This document shows, in pieces, positions 26,607 through 34,594 of a DNA stretch of 55,676 nucleotides (its first letter is position 1; each line of letters opens with the position of its first letter). The notes beneath the pieces were generated by a model. It had not been told where the DNA came from. It did no database searches and saw nothing but the letters and a program-made list of their open reading frames with translations. The position numbers and the translations under genes are program-made. Where the stretch lies: assembly GCA_018335295.1 (NCBI GenBank), contig JAGXKI010000011.1, forward strand, positions 1 to 55,676, read 5' to 3'. The stretch comes from a bacterium. Lineage in GTDB: Bacteria; Acidobacteriota; Aminicenantia; Aminicenantales; Aminicenantaceae.

Positions 26607-27986
26607 CTATTCTTCACTCGATGATATAAGAATAGGAACCAGGGCTTTTTCCAGGTTAACCCGTCCATATCCCAGATATTCATCCTTTCCTGGATAATCG
26701 ATTTGATTGATGTCATCTGAGGAGTAACGGATAATCTTCATGATTTCAGAAGGTGTGAGCCAGGGCTTGATGCTTTTGATCAGGGCTGCCATTCCCGCCA
26801 CATGGGGAGTGGAGGCGGAAGTCCCAAAACCCCACCCATAGGGAAGTGTTTCTTCTCCCCAATACCAGGTAGGAACACAACCGATTACTCTTACCCCCGG
26901 AGCTGCCACATCAATTTCGGGTCCATAGTTAGACCATTCAGCCCGGGAATCTTTATAATCCGTGGCCGCAACAGCCACACAATATTTGTCGTAAGCAGCC
27001 GGATAGAGTACGGGTCCAGAATCATTGCCCGCGGCTGCGACAACCAGGACATCATTTCTATCCGCATAAGAGAGGGCATCTTCGAGAGCATGAGAGGGCA
27101 TATTTCCTCCCAGACTCACGTTGATCACCTGAGCCTCATTATCCACCGCATACCTTATTGCTTCGATGACCCAGCTGTAAAAGGCTTCTCCTTTTTCATC
27201 AGTTACCTTAAGAGGCAAAACCTTACAGTTCCAGGCCACTCCAGCGATTCCTTCACTGTTATTAGTGACAGCGGCGGCAAGGCTGGAGACAAAAGTGCCG
27301 TGACCATTGTCATCGGTAGCATCCAGGTCATCATTGGCAAAATCTTTTCCGCTGGAATAAATATTGTCCTTCAAATCAGGATGTTCCATGTCCACGCCGG
27401 AATCCACCACAGCTATGATCACTTCTTTAACTCCTTTGGTTTCTTTCCATCCTTGGGTGGCTTTGATATCTGCATTTGATTTTCCTTGGGGGGCTCCGGG
27501 AACCCCGATCTCTTGGCCCGAATTTTGGAGAGCATACTGGTATTTGAATAGAGTATCGTTGGGGGTAACGGCTAGGTGAGCCTTGTAGTTGGGCTCTGCG
27601 TATTGGACATCGGGATTTTGTTCCAGATAAGAAATCATTTCTTTAACACTTAAGTTTTCAGGAACCTGAAGTTGAAAAATATTCAGCTGAGGTATTCTCT
27701 TGATCTGCTCTAGCCCGTAAGAAGCAATGGTGGCTTTGACCATTTTGGAGGATAGAGTGGATTTGAATTTAACCAATACTTGGTCGGAAACATATGAACT
27801 TCCTTTGGGATCAGCTCGATAAGGCAGACCATCGTTCAAACAGGGAATTTTTGCCTGGCGCATATGGATGTTTCTGGAGTCATTTATTTTTCTCTGCTTT
27901 TGATCCCGGTGAACCTGTTGAAAACTTGTTGTGGAAAGACAAAACACCGCGATCAAAAATATGAATACGGATTTCCTTTTTTTCAT
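26607..27986 (-). CDS. Secreted subtilisin-like serine protease (S8)
   Basis: Exported endopeptidase. The first ATG (27992) abuts GGGAGG with no spacing, while the ATG at 27986 is six bases from it, so I start at 27986 (459 residues). A signal peptide (KKRKSVFIFLIAVFCLS) is followed by an inhibitor-type prodomain (about 62-140, DQVLVKFKSTLS and NPDVQYAEPNY). The S8 domain has the triad D195 (VVDSGVDMEHP), H229 (GHGTFVSSLA) and S390 (GTSASTPHVAG), with the oxyanion Asn region AAAGNDSG. It ends after the catalytic domain with no sorting tail. It directly follows a beta-barrel gene (19-base gap), possibly co-transcribed. Confidence 0.95.
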   Translation of the reverse strand: MKKRKSVFIFLIAVFCLSTTSFQQVHRDQKQRKINDSRNIHMRQAKIPCLNDGLPYRADPKGSSYVSDQVLVKFKSTLSSKMVKATIASYGLEQIKRIPQLNIFQLQVPENLSVKEMISYLEQNPDVQYAEPNYKAHLAVTPNDTLFKYQYALQNSGQEIGVPGAPQGKSNADIKATQGWKETKGVKEVIIAVVDSGVDMEHPDLKDNIYSSGKDFANDDLDATDDNGHGTFVSSLAAAVTNNSEGIAGVAWNCKVLPLKVTDEKGEAFYSWVIEAIRYAVDNEAQVINVSLGGNMPSHALEDALSYADRNDVLVVAAAGNDSGPVLYPAAYDKYCVAVAATDYKDSRAEWSNYGPEIDVAAPGVRVIGCVPTWYWGEETLPYGWGFGTSASTPHVAGMAALIKSIKPWLTPSEIMKIIRYSSDDINQIDYPGKDEYLGYGRVNLEKALVPILISSSEE

Positions 27987-28005
27987 ATTCATCCTCCCGA
28001 AAGTT

Positions 28006-28776
28006 TTAGAATGTATAGTTTAACTTCAGTAAAATTCCAAAATCAGCTCCTTGTTCATAGGGGGTCAACCGGGATTCAGCTTGAATATGGAATTTATCAG
28101 TCAATTCATAGACTGCTCCCACCGAAGCACTGACGAATCCTTTCCCTTTAATTTTTTTGTCCTCGGATCCTTCCAGGTCTTGAATGGTTTCTTTCATGGA
28201 AAATGTACCCCAGAGTTGATCGTATCCGACAAACACATAAGGGGAAAAATAATCAAACCCTCTGTATTTAAGGATGGGTCCTACCAGAATTCTTTTCCAG
28301 GAAGGTCGTCCTTCCACCGTTCCTTCTACGATCAATCCGGGAATGGTCCAATCTTCCTTCAATCCATAGGAATAAAGGAATTCTCCTCGGGCTCCGAATT
28401 GTATTTCCTCTATGGTGATAAAGTTTTGTTTAACCTCTCCACCAAAGATAAGGCCTTTTATATCCCCCACATCCAGTTCGAGAGAAATAGGCAGTTTTCT
28501 GAATACCAGTCCATCAAAATTGGAGAGAGAATACCCCAAAACAGGAGTGATAGAAAATCCCCATTGAAACTCAATTTTGGTGTTTAAAGTCAAAAAATAA
28601 GAACGGAGAGTTGAGCTGTGGGTCTGATCATCCCAACTGATCGTCCGGGTGAAATACTCTAGGCCAATTCCCGGTTTTATTTTCATGTCTTTGTAAGAAA
28701 AATCATACCCAAATTGAGCATACGAGAAACATGTGAAACTCAATATCAACACAAATGCACATAAATATTTTTTCAT
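28006..28776 (-). CDS. Putative outer-membrane beta-barrel protein
   Basis: Not assignable to a named family by eye. The 256 residues begin with a signal peptide (MKKYLCAFVLILSFTCFSYA|Q) and continue as alternating beta-strand sequence rich in Tyr, Phe and Gly (ISLELDVGDIKGLIFGGE, FSPYVFVGYDQLWG). It ends LKLNYTF, the terminal Phe typical of BAM-assembled barrels. GGAGG lies five bases before ATG 28776. It sits 48 bases after bamD and 19 bases before the subtilase, so it may be one product of an envelope operon. About ten to twelve strands is my rough estimate. Confidence 0.75.
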   Translation of the reverse strand: MKKYLCAFVLILSFTCFSYAQFGYDFSYKDMKIKPGIGLEYFTRTISWDDQTHSSTLRSYFLTLNTKIEFQWGFSITPVLGYSLSNFDGLVFRKLPISLELDVGDIKGLIFGGEVKQNFITIEEIQFGARGEFLYSYGLKEDWTIPGLIVEGTVEGRPSWKRILVGPILKYRGFDYFSPYVFVGYDQLWGTFSMKETIQDLEGSEDKKIKGKGFVSASVGAVYELTDKFHIQAESRLTPYEQGADFGILLKLNYTF

Positions 28777-28824
28777 TCATTCCTCCAGCAGTGGAAAGAT
28801 CTCTGATTTCTTTCTGTAAACATT

Positions 28825-29613
28825 TTATTTTTTTTGTTTATCGCTTTCTTCAATTTCCTCCATCTTTTCCTTAGCCTTTTCTGCAAATTTGCTTTGGGGG
28901 AAATCGGATATGAGTTTGGTGAAATAAGGGACACTTTCCTCCACTTTATTCCATTCATAATAAGAATTTCCCAGAAGAAAGTAAACCTTGTCCATCTTTG
29001 AATAGTTGGGATACTTGGTGATGATTTCTTTCAACCGGCTAACAGCTGCTTTATAGGCATTTCTTTTGTAATAAAATTCTCCTATCCCGAATTGATGTTC
29101 CGCCAATTTTTCCTCACATTCTTTGATCTTTTCTTTAGCTTTTTCTGCTTCTTCGCTGGAAGGATAATTGGTCACTAATTTCTTGAATTCAGCTAAGGCT
29201 TTTCTAGTTTTTGTTTGGTCTCTTCCCGGTTTAAGAAATTTCTTGTAGAAAGTCATCGCAATCTGGTATTGAGCATAGGGAGCACTCGGACTGTAAGGAT
29301 AGAGAGAAATAAATTCTCTGTACTCTGAGGCAGCGATGACCATACTTCCTTCATCTCCCTTATGAAAATAAGAATCAGCTATGGCCAGTTTAGCTCTTTG
29401 AGCGTAGAAACTTTTAGGAAAAGAATCAATGAGCTGCCTTAAATAAAGACGGGCTTTTTCAGGATCCTTTTTCAGGAACTTTTCCCCCATTTCATACAAA
29501 GCTTCATCATCCGAGGCGATGTCAGGGGAAATCTCAGTATTTTTCTTTTTGCAGCTTGGCCCGAATAAAAGAAAAAGGGCTATCACTGGAATTAGAAAAC
29601 GAAATTTTTTCAT
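28825..29613 (-). CDS. bamD: Outer-membrane assembly lipoprotein BamD
   Basis: BamD is an essential lipoprotein of the BAM complex inserting beta-barrels. The 262-residue protein has a lipoprotein signal peptide ending GPSC (Cys21; the lipobox is not textbook) and a series of TPR repeats, for example EMGEKFLKKDPEKARLYLRQ and LIDSFPKSFYAQRAKLAIAD, ending in a charged EKMEEIEESDKQKK tail. Start: GTG 29616 and ATG 29613 are adjacent behind AAGGAGAG; ATG is taken. It is in tight order with the sugar epimerase upstream (15 bases) and a beta-barrel gene downstream, a plausible client. Confidence 0.88.
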   Translation of the reverse strand: MKKFRFLIPVIALFLLFGPSCKKKNTEISPDIASDDEALYEMGEKFLKKDPEKARLYLRQLIDSFPKSFYAQRAKLAIADSYFHKGDEGSMVIAASEYREFISLYPYSPSAPYAQYQIAMTFYKKFLKPGRDQTKTRKALAEFKKLVTNYPSSEEAEKAKEKIKECEEKLAEHQFGIGEFYYKRNAYKAAVSRLKEIITKYPNYSKMDKVYFLLGNSYYEWNKVEESVPYFTKLISDFPQSKFAEKAKEKMEEIEESDKQKK

Positions 29614-29628
29614 CACACATTTCTCTCC

Positions 29629-30585
29629 TTAAGAAGTGGGTTCCGTGTCGTACAGGTGTTGGATCCATTTCCATTCCTGGAGAAGGCCTTCTTCAATATG
29701 ACTTTGAGGAGAATAGTCAAGTTCTTTTTGGGCTTTTTCAATATCCGCAAAAGTATGGGGCACATCTCCACTTTGGGTTGGCTTTTTTTTTATATGGATG
29801 TTTTTTTGACAGATTGTCTCTAAGATAGGGAACAAATCCTCCAATGTTTGGCGGTTTCCTCCCCCTATGTTGTAGATTTCACCCACCCGAGCTTTCTTTA
29901 AAGCAGATACATTTGCTTCAATGAGGTCATCAATATAGGTGAAATCACGGGTTTGCTTTCCGTTTCCAAAAACAGTGATTTTTTTGTCTTGCCGTATGGC
30001 CTTGAAAAATTTATGGAACGCCATATCCGGACGCTGCCCGGGACCGTAGACAGTGAAATATCTTAAAGAAACCACAGGAACCCCGTAGTTTTTAAAATAG
30101 AGTGAGCACAAATTTTCAGCAGCCAGTTTGGTCACTCCGTAAGGAGAAAAGGGGTGAAGAGGACTCGTTTCGGACATGGGAAGATGGGGACAATCCCCAT
30201 ATACAGAAGAGGAAGATGCAAAAATGAACTTTTCGACAGGAATCTCTTTAACAGCTTCGAGGAGTCTTTGGGTTGCCTCGATGTTGTTTTTAGTATAAAT
30301 AGAAAAACTATTCCCCCAACTTGACCGCACTCCTGCTTGAGCCGCTAGGTGAAACACAGCGTCTGATTTTTTCATCAGCTCCTTTAAGTGGAGAGAGGCG
30401 ATATCTTCCTCTATAAATTCAAAATGCTCGTTTTGAAATAAAGAATTCAGGTTTTTTTCCTTAATCCAGCGGGGATAATAATCTGTGAACGAATCGATTC
30501 CGGTTACAAAATATCCATTTTGGATCAATCTTTGAGAAAGGGATGATCCAATAAATCCGGCGGCTCCTGTCACCAAACAATTCAT
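29629..30585 (-). CDS. NAD-dependent nucleotide-sugar epimerase/dehydratase
   Basis: Extended short-chain dehydrogenase acting on nucleotide sugars, of the UDP-glucose/UDP-glucuronate 4-epimerase kind. The 318-residue protein shows the NAD-binding motif TGAAGFIGSSL, the catalytic Ser region FASSSSVYGD and the Tyr-x3-Lys in YGVTKLAAENL. RYFTVYGPGQRPDMAFHKF is typical of the UDP-glucuronate 4-epimerase group. The exact sugar is uncertain. It is 9 bases from the PASTA gene and 15 from bamD, suggesting a link to envelope polysaccharide. Confidence 0.9.
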   Translation of the reverse strand: MNCLVTGAAGFIGSSLSQRLIQNGYFVTGIDSFTDYYPRWIKEKNLNSLFQNEHFEFIEEDIASLHLKELMKKSDAVFHLAAQAGVRSSWGNSFSIYTKNNIEATQRLLEAVKEIPVEKFIFASSSSVYGDCPHLPMSETSPLHPFSPYGVTKLAAENLCSLYFKNYGVPVVSLRYFTVYGPGQRPDMAFHKFFKAIRQDKKITVFGNGKQTRDFTYIDDLIEANVSALKKARVGEIYNIGGGNRQTLEDLFPILETICQKNIHIKKKPTQSGDVPHTFADIEKAQKELDYSPQSHIEEGLLQEWKWIQHLYDTEPTS

Positions 30586-30594
30586 TTTATTTCC

Positions 30595-31311
30595 CTATTT
30601 ACTCACTTCCAGAGTGATCAAACTCTGTTTTTGTATTTGAGAACCTGGAGAAGGAGATTGGTTGATGATGACTCCTGATTGCAGTCCCGGATAATAAGAA
30701 TATCTTAAATTTCCTACACTGAATTCCATTTCTTTCAATCTCATTATAACATGCTCGGCCTTTTTCCCGATCAGGTCAGGCATGAGATAGGTTTTTTCTC
30801 TTTCTCCCTGACTCACCAATAGGCTCACCCTGGTGTTCTTTCCTATTTCTTCCAAAGCCGAGGGATGTTGAGCGATGATTTCTCCAGCGGGATACCGGGG
30901 AGAATGAACTTGAGAAATTTTTCCTTGTTTTAGTCCGGATTCATCCAAAATAGAATTGACCTTTTGAAGTTTTTCGCCGACTAAATTGGGCACGCTTACT
31001 TTCTCTTTGCCTGCACTCAAGATAACTTTGATTTGATGATTTATTTTGACCTTGGAATCAGATGGAGGATCCTGAGAAATGATCTTTCCCTGTTCCCACC
31101 GTTCATGAAGTCTGACCCCGCTCTGAACCAAAGTTAGTTTTTTCTCGGTCAGTTTTTTTTTGGCTTCATCCACAGTTTTTCCCAACAGATCAGGAACACT
31201 CACTTTTTCTCCACTGACTGTAATTTGATAAGAAATGAGCGCTGTAAAAAAGAAAAGGTTGAGAAATACCAACGTATATAAACTAAAGATCCAAATTTTT
31301 TTGGTATTCAT
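30595..31311 (-). CDS. Membrane-anchored protein with three PASTA domains
   Basis: PASTA domains bind peptidoglycan stem peptides or beta-lactams. The 238-residue protein has a short basic N-terminus, one membrane span (about 8-28) and three PASTA repeats (about 36-102, 103-170 and 173-237). Each opens with a V/M-P-D/N-L-x-G phrase (VSVPDLLGKT, VSVPNLVGEK, YLMPDLIGKK) and ends near a Q-x-P-S/P turn. There is no kinase or transpeptidase domain, so it is not PknB or PBP; it resembles the stand-alone PASTA proteins of diderm bacteria. It probably heads the epimerase-bamD-barrel-subtilase series. Its role is likely wall sensing or tethering (inference). Confidence 0.9.
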   Translation of the reverse strand: MNTKKIWIFSLYTLVFLNLFFFTALISYQITVSGEKVSVPDLLGKTVDEAKKKLTEKKLTLVQSGVRLHERWEQGKIISQDPPSDSKVKINHQIKVILSAGKEKVSVPNLVGEKLQKVNSILDESGLKQGKISQVHSPRYPAGEIIAQHPSALEEIGKNTRVSLLVSQGEREKTYLMPDLIGKKAEHVIMRLKEMEFSVGNLRYSYYPGLQSGVIINQSPSPGSQIQKQSLITLEVSK

Positions 31312-31470
31312 GATTTCGATTTCACTCTTTTAAACCAAAATTATCTATACCATAGATCTATACCCAAGTAAACAGGGCCAACTATATCTCTATTAATGAA
31401 ACCAACCAATCGAGTTTACTGTTTCATGATATTTTTTTATAATGATTTCTCAAAAGAAAGGAGGCTCTGC

Positions 31471-32505
31471 ATGGGAAATGTATCTGATTTCCGAAGTGAT
31501 ACCGTAACTCGTCCCACAGAAGCTATGAGAAAGGCCATGGCTGAGGGAGCCGTGGGGGACGATGTTTTAGGAGATGACCCCACGGTTCAAAAACTGGAGT
31601 CAATGGCCGCTCAAATAATGGATAAGGAAGGCGCTTTATTTGTTCCTTCCGGAACCATGGGAAATTCCATTGCTACAAAAGTCTGGACCAGCGAATTGGA
31701 AGAGGTCATCTTGGAAGAAAGGTCTCATATTTTCAATATGGAATCAACCCATATGACCTTTATCTCTCGAGTCACTCCCCGACCGCTTCCTTCCAACCGA
31801 GGGGCTATGGAACCTCAGTTGATCCAGAAGCATATCCGTCAACCCTCGGACCATATCCCCAAAACCTCTCTTATTTGCATAGAAAACACGCACAACAATT
31901 GGAGCGGAGCCGTGGTCCCTCTGGATAACATCCAATCTCTCCGAAAAATTGCCGATGAGCACAATCTGAAGCTTCATTTTGATGGAGCCCGTGTCTTCAA
32001 CGCCAGCCAGGCTTCAGGCGTACCGGTCAAAGAATATGCCCGTTTGGCGGATTCTTTGATGTTCTGTCTTTCAAAGGGCTTGTCCGCTCCAGTGGGTTCT
32101 CTATTGACTGGACCCCGGTCCTTCATCCAGATGGCCCGGCGAGTACGAAAAGCCCTGGGAGGAGGAATGAGACAGGTAGGGGTTTTAGCGGCTTCAGGAA
32201 TCGTAGCCCTCCAGGAAATGGTGGAGAGGTTAGAAGAAGATCATGCCCGGGCCCAAAGGTTGGCTCAAGCCATCGCTGATTTACCTGGAATCATTCTTGC
32301 TCCCCAGAACATTCAAACAAATATCATTATATTTGGGTTTGACCATCCTCAACTGAACATACCTCAGTTTTTAGAACAGTTGAAAAATAGAGGAATCCTG
32401 GCTTTACCCACGACGGGAGGAATTCGGTTTGTCCTTCATAAAGATATCGATGATCAAGATGTGAACAGAACTATTTCAGCATTTAAAGAAATTCTTTCAG
32501 GATGA
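31471..32505 (+). CDS. ltaE: Low-specificity threonine aldolase
   Basis: A PLP enzyme cleaving L-threonine or allo-threonine to glycine and acetaldehyde. The longer frame from 31396 is not used: AAAGGAGG (about 31456-31463) sits just before ATG 31471, giving 344 residues and the family N-terminus DFRSDTVTRPTEAMR. K202 in MFCLSKGLSAPVGS is the PLP lysine. HFDGARVFNA carries the Asp that binds the PLP ring nitrogen. It converges on the Fe-S oxidoreductase with a 9-bp tail overlap. Length is normal. Confidence 0.94.
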   Translation: MGNVSDFRSDTVTRPTEAMRKAMAEGAVGDDVLGDDPTVQKLESMAAQIMDKEGALFVPSGTMGNSIATKVWTSELEEVILEERSHIFNMESTHMTFISRVTPRPLPSNRGAMEPQLIQKHIRQPSDHIPKTSLICIENTHNNWSGAVVPLDNIQSLRKIADEHNLKLHFDGARVFNASQASGVPVKEYARLADSLMFCLSKGLSAPVGSLLTGPRSFIQMARRVRKALGGGMRQVGVLAASGIVALQEMVERLEEDHARAQRLAQAIADLPGIILAPQNIQTNIIIFGFDHPQLNIPQFLEQLKNRGILALPTTGGIRFVLHKDIDDQDVNRTISAFKEILSG

Positions 32506-34530
32506 TTGAGCGGAACCAGAAAGACATTCGGCGACCACCTCGGCAATATCTTTAACCTGGATATCCTCTATTTGTTTGTCCTTCAACCCATCCAGAAACA
32601 TCGTCTGACAAAAGGGACAGGAAGTTACAGTAAGATAAACCTTTTTTTCTAACATTTCATCCGTCCGGAGGTGGTTGATCCGCTTTCCCAATGATTCTTC
32701 TGTCCACATTAAGCCTCCCCCAGCTCCGCAACAGAAACTGTGTTTCCTGTTGTTCTCTAGTTCGATCACCTTATTCTCGCTGACGGCGGAGAGGATTTCT
32801 CGAGGTTCTTCGATGATCCCGTTATGACGGGCTAAGTAGCATGAATCATGGTAGGTGAAGAACTTTTTGATTTGAGATTTCAAAGGGAGCCGTCCTTCTT
32901 TGATGAGTTGATTGATGAGCTGGACATGATGAATGATTTCAATATTTTCCATATTCTTTTTGTCTTCAGGTGAAAGATCGGGAAGGTAATCCAGCAATTG
33001 AGGATAATCGTTTTTAAAAGCATTATACCCATGAGGACAGGTGGTAATTATTTTTTTTACGTTGTATTTTTTAAACTGTTCTATATTCTCTCCGGCCATC
33101 ATTTGGAATAAGTATTCATTACCTAATCTTTTGACAGAATCGCCGCAGCATTTTTCCTCGGGCCCCAGGATAGCGAAATCGATACCAGCCTCGTTGAGGA
33201 TTTTCACCATGGCTCTGGCAATCTTTTTTCCTTGTTCATCAAAAGAACCCGCACAGCCAACCCAGAACAGGTATTCCGCTTCAGGATGGTCGCTCATAAG
33301 TTTCACATCCAGGTCTTGGGCCCAATTGGCCCGGTCCGCAAACCCAACACCCCAGGGGTTACTGTTTGTTTCCATACTTTTGAAAAAATTATTTAGTTCT
33401 GTAGGGAATTTGCCTTCCATAAGAACCAGACCCTGCCTAACCCCCACAATTTTAGGAATGTGTTCGATTTCTGCTGGACAGACTTGCATGCAGGCTCCAC
33501 AAGTGGTACAAGTCCAAATCTCATCCGGAGTATACACCCCGTCCATAAGCGGAGATATTTCCTCTTTTTTCTTTTTTATATATTTTTGACCTTGCCCAAG
33601 GAGGTGGTTCTTCAGATTGAAAATAATCATTTTGGGAGAAAGAGGCTTCTCGCTGGTATAAGCGGGACAGGCATCCTGACAACGTCCGCACTCCATACAG
33701 GCAAAAGAATCCAGAAGATCCTTCCATGTGTAATCAGTAGCTTTCTCTATACCGAAGGTCTCTATATTCTCGATATCTAAAGATTTCAATTCTCCTTTGG
33801 GCCTTTCGGAATGGAAGAGAAGGTTGAAGGGGCTGGTAAACATATGAAAATATTTGGAATGAGGAACATAGGCGATGAACCCAAAAACGATAACGATATG
33901 CAACCACCAGGAAAGGTTATAATGAACGGCCACTATTTCTGGGCTCAGTCCGGCATTCTGGACGAATTGAGCCAGAAAACTCCCCAGAAAAGCCAGGCGC
34001 GCTGTTTCCGGGTGATGGACGATGGAAAAACATTTGAAGTACAGGTAGCTTAGAGTGGCTGTGGTGAGAAAAAAATAGATCAGTCCCGAATCCATGGGAG
34101 TGGTGTTGTAAGCTTTGTACCGGATGATGTAGCGTCTTACTAGAAAAAAAACCACTCCCAAAAGGACAAGTATGGCGAAAATGTCCACGAGCAGGGAAAA
34201 GAAAAGACCAAATCCGGTATCCCCGAAAAGATAAAAGTGAGGAATGTATCCTTCCAGGGTATGATTTATGGTCAAAGTATCGAATGTGAGGGCTCCGTAA
34301 AAGATTCCCACATGAATAATTCCTGTTAAAATCCGTTCTCGTCTAAGGGTACATCTTTGAAATAAAACTTTGGTGAACGCATACCAAAGGCGCTTGATGA
34401 AATGATTGAATCTTTTTTCCTTCTGGCCGGAGATGATGATTCGAATGCGGTAAACAAAAGGAATCAAAAAGGCCGCTGCAGTGGCCAGAATGAGTAGAGA
34501 AAAAATTATTTTTTCAGCGAACGAAAGCAT
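32497..34530 (-). CDS. Membrane-bound Fe-S oxidoreductase (HdrD/GlpC-like with NarI-like N-terminus)
   Basis: A redox protein passing electrons between a soluble donor and the quinone pool. The 677-residue protein has about six N-terminal membrane spans resembling nitrate-reductase gamma. Two 4Fe-4S motifs follow (CMECGRCQDACP from C278 and CTTCGACMQVCP from C341). Two CCG domains are at the C-terminus (EKCCGDSVKRLGNE and FCCGAGGGLMW). This domain order is shared with ETF-linked oxidoreductases in anaerobes and acid-degrading bacteria, which suggests a link with the acyl-CoA dehydrogenase at 7024 (inference). AAGGAGG precedes ATG 34530. The TonB receptor gene ends 64 bases upstream. Confidence 0.9.
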   Translation of the reverse strand: MLSFAEKIIFSLLILATAAAFLIPFVYRIRIIISGQKEKRFNHFIKRLWYAFTKVLFQRCTLRRERILTGIIHVGIFYGALTFDTLTINHTLEGYIPHFYLFGDTGFGLFFSLLVDIFAILVLLGVVFFLVRRYIIRYKAYNTTPMDSGLIYFFLTTATLSYLYFKCFSIVHHPETARLAFLGSFLAQFVQNAGLSPEIVAVHYNLSWWLHIVIVFGFIAYVPHSKYFHMFTSPFNLLFHSERPKGELKSLDIENIETFGIEKATDYTWKDLLDSFACMECGRCQDACPAYTSEKPLSPKMIIFNLKNHLLGQGQKYIKKKKEEISPLMDGVYTPDEIWTCTTCGACMQVCPAEIEHIPKIVGVRQGLVLMEGKFPTELNNFFKSMETNSNPWGVGFADRANWAQDLDVKLMSDHPEAEYLFWVGCAGSFDEQGKKIARAMVKILNEAGIDFAILGPEEKCCGDSVKRLGNEYLFQMMAGENIEQFKKYNVKKIITTCPHGYNAFKNDYPQLLDYLPDLSPEDKKNMENIEIIHHVQLINQLIKEGRLPLKSQIKKFFTYHDSCYLARHNGIIEEPREILSAVSENKVIELENNRKHSFCCGAGGGLMWTEESLGKRINHLRTDEMLEKKVYLTVTSCPFCQTMFLDGLKDKQIEDIQVKDIAEVVAECLSGSAQSS

Positions 34531-34594
34531 TATTCCTCCTTATATAATAAGAAAAAATCTAACATCCAAGTCATGAGAAAGATAAATTCCCCTT

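Noticed and set aside
31110-31119. GTCTGACCCC inside the PASTA gene
   Set aside because: It lies in well-conserved coding sequence without an inverted partner, so I treat it as chance and not as a copy of the dispersed element.
31396-31470. 25-codon N-terminal extension of threonine aldolase
   Set aside because: AAAGGAGG sits immediately before ATG 31471, and family members start with the DFRSDTVT segment just after that Met.
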